Source: Marinifilum_A sediminis (GTDB lineage Bacteria > Bacteroidota > Bacteroidia > Bacteroidales > Marinifilaceae). From it: DNA of 64,000 nt. The notes under the pieces are model-generated. The model was not told where the DNA came from. It ran no database searches and worked only from the letters and a program-made list of their open reading frames with translations. Of this stretch, positions 47,044 to 55,387 are shown piece by piece. How positions within the stretch are numbered: position 1 is the stretch's first letter; every line of letters starts with the position of its first letter. The translations under genes and the position numbers were made by a program. The stretch covers positions 310,001-374,000 of the forward strand of contig CANMCX010000001.1 of the NCBI GenBank assembly GCA_947496465.1. The letters run 5' to 3'.

Positions 47044-47532
47044 TCAAATTTTTGTTAAACTTATTTCGGACTTTTTTTCAGCGATGGTTTGTAGCTTATC
47101 ATGACTAAAAAAGATAATATCTTCGGGTACATTGTCAAATGTTAAACTTTTCTTTTTCAGCTCAAAGAACTTAGAGCTTAAAGCTTTTTCATCAATTAGT
47201 GCTTGATTTAATTCAAACCAAATTTCTTCAAGTTCTAATGATAGGTGTTGCCAACGAATACTCTTTTCGTTAAAGACTTTAATATATTTTGGGAATAAAA
47301 AGTAAGGTTTAATCAATGTTATTACCTGACTTAGTCCAATTATTAATGCCCATAATGTTGGATAAACATTCCAAATAGTCCATGCTGCGACACTTGAAGA
47401 AGTTGTTACTACAAGAAATATATTTGTATATAAATCCCATTTCTGATACTTTACAACAATCAGAGAAGACAGAATCTCATTTGTTTTTGAGTCAACTAAA
47501 AAATACCATATTTTATTTCTAATATCGTTCAT
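47044..47532 (-). CDS. Two-TM protein with cytosolic helical tail (SLATT-like layout)
   Basis: 162 residues. A short N-terminal part, two TM helices (about 35-54, NIFLVVTTSSSVAAWTIWNV; about 57-75, LWALIIGLSQVITLIKPYF) with a very tight turn, then a charged helical tail of about 85 residues. This layout is that of the SLATT/2TM effector proteins tied to nucleotide-sensing defence systems, but I see no sequence signature that proves membership. It is followed at once by the proline-rich miniprotein. Upstream, 18 bases before the ATG, is a GTTAGGC motif. Unknown function. Confidence 0.65.
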   Translation of the reverse strand: MNDIRNKIWYFLVDSKTNEILSSLIVVKYQKWDLYTNIFLVVTTSSSVAAWTIWNVYPTLWALIIGLSQVITLIKPYFLFPKYIKVFNEKSIRWQHLSLELEEIWFELNQALIDEKALSSKFFELKKKSLTFDNVPEDIIFFSHDKLQTIAEKKSEISLTKI

Positions 47533-47901
47533 TGTCGTTTTTCAAATAATGCCTAACATATTTATAACACGCTATGCGTTTTACAACCTAACTATTCATT
47601 TTCGTATTTCTCTAATTTACAAACCACTACTCAGCACAAGTAAATCCAAAAGCTTTTTATCTTTTGCAAAAGAAATATTCTTCAATTTATTGATAAAATA
47701 AATTCCAATTTAACCAATAAGCTTCAATTTATGTATTGTATCTGCTTGTAGATTTATTCTAAATAATCTTTTAATATGATAATAGTAGTATTCCTAAGCT
47801 ATTGCTATTCCTGAAATGCTATGTTTACTGCAAATAAAAAAGCCACCAATTGCTTGGTGGCTCATATACTTTAGGCAAAACAAAAGAGAATTAAGAACAG
47901 C
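47533..47901. other. Gene-free stretch with cassette-like motif and a terminator
   Basis: 369 bases. At its left end, on the minus strand, ACGC-ATA-GCGT forms a small hairpin followed by GTTAGGC (47551-47557), 18 bases before the 2TM gene start; this recalls the 3' end of an integron-type recombination site, but the matching upstream RYYYAAC box was not found. The terminator of the 311-residue gene is at 47841-47862. Confidence 0.45.
47841..47862 (-). terminator. Terminator after the CarboxypepD_reg-like gene
   Basis: Arms AGCCACCAA / TTGGTGGCT (9 bp, perfect), 4-base loop, followed on the minus strand by TTTTTTATTT. It is 39 bases past the stop codon. Confidence 0.9.
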
Positions 47902-48828
47902 CTACTCTGCGGCAACTGCTTCTTCTACTTCTATATTATTCAATACCACATCTAAAGTGGCAGTGTGATCGGGAACAATTAAAATGTTCACCGAAACCGA
48001 TTGGTAGGATTTTCTGCTAAAAGTCAACTGATGCTGACCAGCAGTTAGGTTCTGGAAAAAGTATCCACCCTTTTGTCCACCTTTAATAATTGGCTTAGCA
48101 CCATCAACCGAAACGCGCACGTTTCGAATCGGCTCGCCATTATCATCTGTAATGGTTCCTATCAAAGCTCTTTTACGCTGTGGTAAAGCATCTATCTCAA
48201 CCGATAAAGCAAATGCAGCATAAAATTCAGGCTTCGCCACCTTATACTTCGAATGCATGTAATCCTTTAAAGAATTGTTCATGATACCTTTGTAATTATT
48301 CAGATCCTTATCCAGCTTTAAGGTAATTTCATGCTGAATCCTTCTGAATTCCTGAGGGATATCAATCACCGCATGTACATCTGCAATTGCAGTTTCCAAA
48401 GCCGTAATATCTTCGGCTGTTACGGTTGCCTCGCTTGCCTCAGTAGGGTTATCGCTCAGAATGTCTTTTACTTTTCCTGCGCGAATTAATAACTCCTCAT
48501 CTCTGCATCGCGATAACTCGGTTCTGCTACAACCTTCGATGTTGGTAAACACGGCAAAATTCACGTAGTTGCCATAACTGTTCAATAAATCGCAAGTGTT
48601 CACCACTTTATCAACCAGAACCTCACTTTTCGATGATTTTTCATGAGTAAGAGCTTTGCTGTTTCTATCCTGTTGAGCCATTAATGCAGTCACATCAATA
48701 TCGATATTTTCAATATCAGTCACCATATTCACCAACAAAGGATTTTCAGCTATTTCTGTTTCGTGCTCCTTTTTAAAAGCCAGGAAACTTTTCATCTGCC
48801 TGACCAACTGCTGTTGTATGTAATTCAT
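47902..48828 (-). CDS. Helical protein with C-terminal CarboxypepD_reg-like domain
   Basis: 308 residues from the ATG at 48828 (a TTG upstream would add three residues). Residues about 1-215 are mainly helical with no signal peptide (QQQLVRQMKSFLAFKKEHETEIAEN, heptad-like) and unrecognised. Residues about 218-300 form a carboxypeptidase-regulatory-like beta-sandwich (LIGTITDDNGEPIRNVRVSVDG, GYFFQNLTAGQHQLTFSRKSYQSV). That domain is normally exported, yet nothing here shows export. The gene stands alone, and upstream lies a 1.1-kb gene-free region with a 22-bp tandem repeat. Confidence 0.65.
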   Translation of the reverse strand: MNYIQQQLVRQMKSFLAFKKEHETEIAENPLLVNMVTDIENIDIDVTALMAQQDRNSKALTHEKSSKSEVLVDKVVNTCDLLNSYGNYVNFAVFTNIEGCSRTELSRCRDEELLIRAGKVKDILSDNPTEASEATVTAEDITALETAIADVHAVIDIPQEFRRIQHEITLKLDKDLNNYKGIMNNSLKDYMHSKYKVAKPEFYAAFALSVEIDALPQRKRALIGTITDDNGEPIRNVRVSVDGAKPIIKGGQKGGYFFQNLTAGQHQLTFSRKSYQSVSVNILIVPDHTATLDVVLNNIEVEEAVAAE

Positions 48829-49913
48829 AAATAACAATTTAAGTTAACACTTTCACCTACATAGGGTGAATCTTTGTTTGAATAGCATTCAATTAAGAAT
48901 CTATACCTATTCGTTGCTTGTTTCGCCTAAAACTTGCCTTTATTCATCTACTGTTTCATTTTTTGACCTCCTTTTTCGTTTTTTCTTACTGTATGTAATG
49001 CTTACTATCACTTGATGAATGTACTCTTATCGCTCTATGTAAGTACCCTTATCACTTGTTGTAAGTACTCCTATCACTCTATGTAAGTACCCTTATCGCT
49101 TGTTGTAAGTGCTCCTATCACTCTATGTAAGTACTCTTATCACTTGTTGTAAGTGCTCTTATCGCTCTATGTAACTACTCCTATCACTTGTTGTAAGTAC
49201 CCTTATCGCTCTATGTAAGTGCTCTTATCGCCTTATGTAAGTACCCTTATCGCTTGTTGTATTTTGTGTTTTGTTCAATTGATTTCTCTTTACATCTTCC
49301 TGTATCCCTTACAGATTAGCATGTTCGTGCAATTACAATCTTATCAATACAAACAATTGCTTTATTCGCAACAGCAAGCGTGCTTCATTTAAATTTGCTC
49401 ACCAGTTACCTGGTAAGACCTTCTTATAGTGGGATTTTTACTCGTTCATCGGGATGCGAACGATTCGTAGGATGCTTCACAAGATTCTTATTCCTGATTA
49501 TTGGAAGTAAAGAATACATGCAAAGCCTTTGCAGACAGTTTTGTGAATGAATTTACACCTGGGTAAGATTCATTCAGCGGGGCACCGTGCCCAGTCTTCC
49601 GAAATTTTTCTTTTGAGAATTTGTCAAGCTTAGTAATTGCTTGCCCAATGCAGATTTGGTGGTATGCATAAGTAAATTGTTTTGTTCTTCGTCTGCTAAT
49701 TTATAGTCCCGCGGCAAACGAAATTTATATTTTCCTTCTCTATAAAACTGATCTAAACAATTAAATCATCAGTCTTACCATTTCAATTCACTATACAATA
49801 TAAATATTTTTCATTTATTAACAAACGAATTTATGAATTTTAACATTCTAATTATTAGGTATTTTAAGCAAACTACTTTTAGAGTTGTGGTTTTCTTTCC
49901 TTCTATCGTATCC
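48829..49913. other. 1.1-kb gene-free region
   Basis: It contains the 22-bp tandem array (48995-49258). To the right are scattered short hairpins such as GGGCACCGTGCCC (about 49582-49594) and dispersed words shared with 46.8 kb (TGCTTGCCCAATGCA). No coding frame of credible length is seen on either strand. Confidence 0.55.
48995..49258. repeat. 22-bp tandem repeat array, 12 units, 44-bp super-period
   Basis: Twelve head-to-tail units of exactly 22 bp. The unit opens GTAAGTACYCTTATC (C or T at the Y, A or G nearby) and ends in one of two tails, TCTAT or TTGTT, which alternate strictly for units 2 to 9, so the true period is 44 bp. The first two units and unit 11 are slightly diverged. 22 is not a multiple of 3 and stop codons occur in all frames, so it is not coding. 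No spacers, so not CRISPR. Confidence 0.95.
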
Positions 49914-50468
49914 TTAAATACTATTTTGAAAATCAGAGTATCTCTTTTTTATATAATCTGACATCTGAAAGTTCCTGGATACATATTCCTTCTCTCGATT
50001 CGTCAAATATTTAAATCCCTTAATATTTTTAAAACATCCTTCTTCTCCGCAATTGCAAAGAAAGGAGTTGTTCATGCTATACTCCGTTGTTAAGTAATTA
50101 AAGCTTAAAAATTCATCTTTTTCGATCGTACGAAGAGCAATAAAATTATGCGTTCCACTTTCGAGATAGCAATTTGGTTTTTGACAGTTGTGATCCAATC
50201 CTCCTGGACCAATCAGGTGCATATTCTCCTCAATTTGATAGGAATAGATGATTGGTTTATCGATTATTGAACCGTTTCCAAAACAAATGATCTCATTTTC
50301 TTCTATCCTTTCTTTCGCAAACAAGCACACTCCACCTGTGGCGCTTCTTTGTTTGTAATCTACCTTCGTATTTAGCCCTGGAGTTTTAAAAATAGAAGGA
50401 AAATCGCTCACTCTTTCTAAAGAATTAAGCTGCTCAACTTGCTGATCGGTTAGATTAATCATTTGCAT
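49914..50468 (-). CDS. SET-domain methyltransferase
   Basis: 184 residues. Core SET signatures are visible: GGVCLFAKERIEENEII (G-x-G-like strand), GGLDHNCQKPNC (the NHxxxPN variant), FIALRTIEKDEFLSFNYLTTEY (the GEELxxxY variant), and a post-SET-like zinc cluster FLCNCGEEGCFKNIKGFKYL. These enzymes transfer a methyl group from SAM to lysine. Bacterial SET proteins of this short type are uncommon and have unknown targets. It overlaps the gene upstream by 14 bases, so translation is coupled. Likely a cytosolic enzyme that modifies its operon partner or another protein. Confidence 0.78.
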   Translation of the reverse strand: MQMINLTDQQVEQLNSLERVSDFPSIFKTPGLNTKVDYKQRSATGGVCLFAKERIEENEIICFGNGSIIDKPIIYSYQIEENMHLIGPGGLDHNCQKPNCYLESGTHNFIALRTIEKDEFLSFNYLTTEYSMNNSFLCNCGEEGCFKNIKGFKYLTNREKEYVSRNFQMSDYIKKRYSDFQNSI

Positions 50469-51723
50469 TCGTCTTTGTTTTTATGGGTACAATTGACCTT
50501 GCAATTCTGATGTTATTTACTTTTCTTAATAATAAAATCATCAATGGTAATGTTATACTGATCAGAAAAGCCTTTACCCACATTACAATTGTTGTAACAG
50601 ATATGACTCCACTTTTATCAACTGTTTCAAGTATTTCAAAAATAATTGGCACAATTTGTATCACAGCAATTGCCAATAAAATTATGTTGAGATAAAGATT
50701 GTGACTGTTCTGTTTTTCATTGTTTTCCCTGAGAACAAGATTTTCCAGATATTCAATTCGTTCCAATACACTATTTAAAAGGGATATAATACCCAGCCTA
50801 CTCTTAATTTTATTTACTACAGCCTTGGTTATCTCTTGTTTTAAATCTTCGAAATACCAAAAATCTTTCATCTGTATCAATACTCTTCCCAACTGTGTTG
50901 TTGCTTTTACAGTATTGCTCCCCTTTTTTGTTTGTACTTGATTAATTCGCTTTAAAATATCAATAAGAACCATCTTTTGGACAAAAATCATATCCGTAAT
51001 AACGAGCCACCAACAAGCACGTTGCTGCATATCTATTTTACTATTATCGTTGTGAATGGATGTAATTGGGTACTGATAAAATTGCAGAAGGGTAACTGGA
51101 GAGCACAAATCTATTGTTCCATAGAAATTAGATATGCTCTCAAAGTTTGATTTGTGATTATCGATTCTTAAATGCTTTGATTGAGTATCAGACATCAATA
51201 GTATTTGATGAATATCCTGTTTGTATTTTTCGATATAGGCTAAACCACTTTCATAATCACTCGGAAGAGCTGGATGCAACTCTTTTATCTGCTGAAATAG
51301 AAAAATGTCTCCTACGTTTTTGGTGCATATGTTATGCTCCCTGAGATAATCAAACAATGAATGTTTTTCTACATGCGATTTGTATAAAATGTTTTTCCCA
51401 TAAATTAGATTTACGTAATCCTTATATTGGGTATCCTTATTTATTGAAACCTTAATGTAAATAAGCGAACAATTGTAATCCGTAAAATCATTGATGTATA
51501 TGTTTAAAGGGTAATCCGTATTATTAAATTCTACAGTGCCCTCATAAACTTTTTTTCGTTGTATTACCGCATTTAATTTTGAATCCAACTCATCTTTCTG
51601 AACATCAATCATTCGATCTAAAAACGAATCGTTTTCCATTGAATCAACAAAGGATGAATCACTATCAAAATTAGCAGCTAGAATAAAATACAGCTCAGCG
51701 TTTTTTACGGTTTCAATTCTCAT
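50455..51723 (-). CDS. Membrane protein of unknown function, SET operon
   Basis: 422 residues. The first ~325 residues are soluble and unrecognised (no signal peptide), the next part is helical (TKAVVNKIKSRLGIISLLNSVLERIEYLENLV), then two TM helices (about 345-365, LYLNIILLAIAVIQIVPIIF; about 378-405, VISVTTIVMWVKAFLISITLPLMILLL) and a basic tail. The end region resembles CorA-like channel topology, but the GMN motif is absent, so it is not called a Mg channel. It is the middle gene of a three-gene operon and overlaps the SET gene. Confidence 0.65.
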   Translation of the reverse strand: MRIETVKNAELYFILAANFDSDSSFVDSMENDSFLDRMIDVQKDELDSKLNAVIQRKKVYEGTVEFNNTDYPLNIYINDFTDYNCSLIYIKVSINKDTQYKDYVNLIYGKNILYKSHVEKHSLFDYLREHNICTKNVGDIFLFQQIKELHPALPSDYESGLAYIEKYKQDIHQILLMSDTQSKHLRIDNHKSNFESISNFYGTIDLCSPVTLLQFYQYPITSIHNDNSKIDMQQRACWWLVITDMIFVQKMVLIDILKRINQVQTKKGSNTVKATTQLGRVLIQMKDFWYFEDLKQEITKAVVNKIKSRLGIISLLNSVLERIEYLENLVLRENNEKQNSHNLYLNIILLAIAVIQIVPIIFEILETVDKSGVISVTTIVMWVKAFLISITLPLMILLLRKVNNIRIARSIVPIKTKTNAND

Positions 51724-51738
51724 ATGGTGGGATAGCTT

Positions 51739-52305
51739 TTAATTGATTATTTTCCAGGTTCTAACTTCTCCGTAAACTCCTGCAACAATAAAGCGGCTAT
51801 CGGGCGAGAAATTCACATGCTCCGGAGTTTCATTCTTTAACCTTGTTCGGTAATCTACAAATTCACCCGATTTAATATTCCAGACTCTTACTGCTCCATA
51901 AACTCCTGTTGCAATATAATTTCCATCGGGAGAAAAGCTTACCGAATTTGGGGTCGTATTTTTTAATTTCACCTTATAGTCAATGAAGTTCTCAGAATTT
52001 AATTCCCAAACTCTTACCGCTCCATATATACCTGCCGCTATGTATTTATCGTCTGGCGAAAATTTTATAAAAAGTGGAGTCTCATTCTTTAATCTTGTTG
52101 GGTAATCTTTAAATGAATTCGTAGAAATTTCCCAGACACGAACGGCTCTATAAACCCCTGCTGCAATATACTTTCCATTGGTAGAGAATTCGGTATAAAC
52201 CGGAGTTTCGTTCCTTAAGCTTGTTGAATAACTACTTGTGCTTTCTTGTCCGAATAAAGTGGTAGCAAAAAAGCTTAAGAGTATTAAAATCAAAATTCTA
52301 TTCAT
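51739..52305 (-). CDS. Secreted four-repeat WD40-like protein
   Basis: 188 residues with a signal peptide (1-19). Four repeats of about 40 residues follow, each with a segment like FSPDGNYIATGVYGAVRVWN and a linker ending in RLKNETP. The repeats are very alike, with GVYGAVRVW nearly constant. A closed propeller usually needs six to eight blades, so four repeats imply dimerisation or an open assembly. It is the first gene of the operon with the 2TM and SET genes (gap of 15 bases). Confidence 0.75.
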   Translation of the reverse strand: MNRILILILLSFFATTLFGQESTSSYSTSLRNETPVYTEFSTNGKYIAAGVYRAVRVWEISTNSFKDYPTRLKNETPLFIKFSPDDKYIAAGIYGAVRVWELNSENFIDYKVKLKNTTPNSVSFSPDGNYIATGVYGAVRVWNIKSGEFVDYRTRLKNETPEHVNFSPDSRFIVAGVYGEVRTWKIIN

Positions 52306-52635
52306 AGTATATCTTTTTACTTAATACTTTTCACAACAGATTGACAAAACATTTCCTATAAAGAATGAAATACGATCCTCTTTTACTCCTGTTGAAGCTT
52401 GAATATCAATTCCGAATTTAACCAATCACTATCGATTTATGTATCCTAAATTCGATTAGATTCACTATAAATAAGTTTTACCCATGTAAAACGGTACATT
52501 CATGCGGTAATTCTTTAATTGTTTTACTTCTTACCTAATAAGTCCCGAATTTATTATTTGAACATTGTCAAACCTATCCAATAAACCTACATGACACAAA
52601 AAAACCGGAACATTGCTCCGGGTCAGAATTGAAAA

Positions 52636-52658
52636 GACGCACGGCAGTGCGTCTCTAC
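52636..52658. repeat. GACGCAC palindromic element, copy 1
   Basis: GACGCAC-GGCA-GTGCGTC followed by TCTAC: 7-bp perfect arms. One of three such copies in this intergenic region. Confidence 0.85.
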
Positions 52659-52742
52659 ATGATTTATTATTTAAGGAAGATGCCTTCCTTTTTTCTTTGT
52701 TTTCCTTTGTGGTTTAAAATACAATTAAAAATCTCTTGAAAA

Positions 52743-52765
52743 GACGCACAGCAGTGCGCCTCTAC
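52743..52765. repeat. GACGCAC palindromic element, copy 2
   Basis: GACGCAC-AGCA-GTGCGCC followed by TCTAC: arms pair with one mismatch. It lies 107 bases after copy 1. Confidence 0.85.
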
Positions 52766-52875
52766 ACTATTTTTACCGACCAAAGGCAACATTCTACTTT
52801 GTGTTACTTTGTGATGTACATCGTTTTCCTTTGTGGTAAAAACTACGATTGTACATCCTTGTAAATTGCAATAAA

Positions 52876-52898
52876 GACGCACAGCAGTGCGCCTCTAC
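52876..52898. repeat. GACGCAC palindromic element, copy 3
   Basis: Identical to copy 2 over 23 bases. It lies 26 bases past the DPP-IV gene stop, so it may double as a 3' hairpin. Confidence 0.85.
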
Positions 52899-52924
52899 AA
52901 TATTTATCATCTAACAAAAACGTA

Positions 52925-55105
52925 TTACTTCAGGTTGTCTTTAAGGAAATCTGTCATCATAGTGTGCAAATGCAATCTTGTTTGTCCGCCATAAATCCCA
53001 TGATTGCGATTGGTATACAAATGCATCTGAAATTTCTTGTTGTTTTGCACCAATGCTTCTGCTAACTCCAATGTGTTTTGCATGTGCACATTATCATCTG
53101 ATGTTCCGTGTACCAACAGAAACTTTCCTTTCAGCTGATCCGCAAAATAGATAGGTGCATACTCATCGTATCCTTCAGGATTTTCTTGTGGTGTTCTTAA
53201 ATATCTTTCCGAGTAAATGCTATCGTAATATCTGTAGGTAGTTACAGGAGCCACAGCAATACCCGCTGCAAACACATCTGCTCCACGGAACATGCATAGC
53301 GACGACATTTGTCCACCAAAGCTCCATCCATACACCGCAATTTTATCGGCAGCAATAAACGGCTGTTTGCCCATGTACTTTCCGGTTTCAATCAAGTCGA
53401 TTGCTTCCAGATTCTGTATTTGCATGTAGGTGCATTTCTTAAAGGCTTCCCCTCTTGCGCCAGTTCCCCTGTTGTCTACACAAACCACTACGAATCCTTC
53501 CTGTGCCAGGTAATCCGACCAATCGAATCTGTAACGATCCAATACCTGCTGAGATCCCGGTCCACCGTAAAAAGTCAACAATGCAGGATACTCTTTGTTC
53601 TCATCAAAGTCTACAGGCTTAATCATCCAGGCATTCAACTCCACTCCTTCCGATGTGGTAAAACTAAAGAACTCACGCTTTGGCAACTTGTATTCTTGCA
53701 TTCTCTTTTGCAGATCTTTATTGTCTTCCAGGGTTCTCACCAATTTTCCTTTGGCATTGTGCAAAGTCACCAAGGTAGGCTGCTCATTGCTCGAAAAATA
53801 GTTGATGTAGTACTTGTGTCCCTTGCTAAAGTTGGCATTATTGGTTCCTTTTTGCTCACTCAGTAAAGTAGTCTTTTTACCCTTGCTGTCTACCGAATAA
53901 ATCTCTCTTTGCAAAGGCGATACAGCTGCAGCCTGATAATAGAACAGTTTCTTTGCTTCATTGTATCCTAAAAATTGAGTCACTTCCCAGTCTCCCTTGG
54001 TGATTTGCCTCACCAATTCGCCCTGCATGTTGTACAAATACACGTGGTTAAAACCTGATTTCTCACTTGTCAGGATAAAATGCTTTCCATCTTTTAGGAA
54101 ACTCAAATCATCGTTGATATCGATCCATGCTTTGTTCTTCTCTTCGTATAGCAAATGTGTTTTTCCACTTTCCACATCTGCCAATAACAATTCGTAATGA
54201 TTTTGATGACGGTTCATTCTCACCAAACTCAACACCTTTGAATCTTGAGTCCATTTGATTCGTGGAATGTACTGATCGGTTTCTTCACCCACATTAATTG
54301 TTGTGGTATTGGCTTTTGCCAGATCGTAAACATGAACACTCACAATGGAGTTGTCCTCTCCTGCTTTTGGATATTTAAAGGTGTAATTCTCAGGATACAA
54401 AGCATTGGCTTTCTTTTCAGGATTCATTCCCTTAAATACGGTCATGTTGAATTGTTTTACCTTGCTCTCGTCGAAACGCAGATAGGCAATTGTCTTTCCA
54501 TCAGGCGACCATTGAAAGCCTTGCGAGAAGGAGAACTCCTCTTCGTAAACCCAATCGGGCGCACCGTTAATGATATGATTGTATTTGCCATCGAAGGTAA
54601 TCTGTGTCTCTTTTCCCTTTTGCAGATCTTTCACAAACAGGTTGTTCTTTCTAAAAAAGCACACTCTATCTCCCGATGGAGAAAAGTCTGCCAGCTGCTG
54701 TCTTCCTGTCGATAAGGCTTCGAATGTTTTCTGATCTCTATCGTACACATAAAACTCTGCCGAATAGGAGTGTCGGTAAATGTCTTCACGATTACCGGCT
54801 ATCAATATCTTTCTTTCATCAGCCGAAAATTCGTAGCTATCAATGCTCTGTATTTGATCTTTTCCAATCTCAGCCAAATCAAAGATAAGTTCCTCCAATT
54901 CGCCCGTAGCATAGGAATACTGTTCAATCTTTAATCCGGATTTCAGAACTGTATAGCTCTCTCCGCTATTCATCGATCGCAATCCATATACCGAACGGGC
55001 ACGAAATGTTCCCTTGTTGGTGATGTCCTCCAATTCGAAACTCTTTTGGGCTTGCACGCCCGCTACACACAGGAATGCCATTAGTAATAAGGTCAGTTTT
55101 TTCAT
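52925..55105 (-). CDS. Dipeptidyl peptidase IV, S9B family
   Basis: 726 residues with signal peptide (1-19). N-terminal DPP-IV propeller (about 90-460; includes GAPDWVYEEEFSFSQGFQWSPDGKTIAYLRFDES, the double-Glu motif that binds the free amino end) and C-terminal hydrolase. Catalytic Ser595 in GWSFGG, Asp in HGTSDDNVHMQN and His in NRNHGIYGG. It releases X-Pro/Ala dipeptides in the periplasm and fits with the two S9A enzymes and the M28 peptidase as a secreted peptide-degrading set. Confidence 0.93.
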   Translation of the reverse strand: MKKLTLLLMAFLCVAGVQAQKSFELEDITNKGTFRARSVYGLRSMNSGESYTVLKSGLKIEQYSYATGELEELIFDLAEIGKDQIQSIDSYEFSADERKILIAGNREDIYRHSYSAEFYVYDRDQKTFEALSTGRQQLADFSPSGDRVCFFRKNNLFVKDLQKGKETQITFDGKYNHIINGAPDWVYEEEFSFSQGFQWSPDGKTIAYLRFDESKVKQFNMTVFKGMNPEKKANALYPENYTFKYPKAGEDNSIVSVHVYDLAKANTTTINVGEETDQYIPRIKWTQDSKVLSLVRMNRHQNHYELLLADVESGKTHLLYEEKNKAWIDINDDLSFLKDGKHFILTSEKSGFNHVYLYNMQGELVRQITKGDWEVTQFLGYNEAKKLFYYQAAAVSPLQREIYSVDSKGKKTTLLSEQKGTNNANFSKGHKYYINYFSSNEQPTLVTLHNAKGKLVRTLEDNKDLQKRMQEYKLPKREFFSFTTSEGVELNAWMIKPVDFDENKEYPALLTFYGGPGSQQVLDRYRFDWSDYLAQEGFVVVCVDNRGTGARGEAFKKCTYMQIQNLEAIDLIETGKYMGKQPFIAADKIAVYGWSFGGQMSSLCMFRGADVFAAGIAVAPVTTYRYYDSIYSERYLRTPQENPEGYDEYAPIYFADQLKGKFLLVHGTSDDNVHMQNTLELAEALVQNNKKFQMHLYTNRNHGIYGGQTRLHLHTMMTDFLKDNLK

Positions 55106-55227
55106 TGTTTATTGTTGATGTTTGCTTATTTATTCTATGAATCCAGCATTTGATATTTCCGTCGCAAAGAACTGTATTTCTTTAATCAGTATTTTCTCGT
55201 GCGACAGATTTATCTATATGCTAATTA

Positions 55228-55246
55228 CCCGGGGCGATGCCCCGGG
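55228..55246. repeat. GC-rich palindrome
   Basis: 8-bp perfect arms CCCGGGGC / GCCCCGGG around GAT, flanked by TAATTA-type sequence on both sides. A striking GC island in the AT-rich gap between the activating DPP-IV and HypD genes; probably a dispersed repeat unit. Confidence 0.6.
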
Positions 55247-55387
55247 CTATAATTATTAGAACCTTTCAGGCTCTTTACTTTCTGTCCTTTGTGAAATACT
55301 TCGTTTTCCTTTGTGGTTAAAAACACCCACAATACAACTATTCCACTTTTAAACCATTTGACTTTTTGACTATTCGACCATTCGACT

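Larger units (their letters stand above)
52306..52924. other. Gene-free stretch with palindromic repeats
   Basis: 619 bases. It holds three copies of a palindromic element (separate entries) with stretches of the TTTCCTTTGTGGT word between them. An apparent frame of 71 codons (52667-52882) is made of these repeats and is not called as a gene. A promoter for the WD40 operon is expected near 52310-52400 but not clearly seen. Confidence 0.55.

Noticed and set aside
46923..47108. 61-codon plus-strand glycine-rich frame
   Set aside because: It is the antisense of the proline-rich miniprotein and runs into the 2TM gene; the minus-strand reading has the better context and start.
48995..49258. Possible CRISPR array
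   Set aside because: Units are directly adjacent with no spacers, only 22 bp long, and no cas genes are near. It is a simple tandem repeat.
50455..51723. CorA magnesium channel
   Set aside because: Two C-terminal TM helices and a large cytosolic domain recall CorA, but the required GMN motif is absent.
52667..52882. 71-codon minus-strand frame between the WD40 operon and the DPP-IV gene
   Set aside because: It is built from the dispersed GACGCAC and TTTCCTTTGTGGT repeat words and has no domain or credible start signal.
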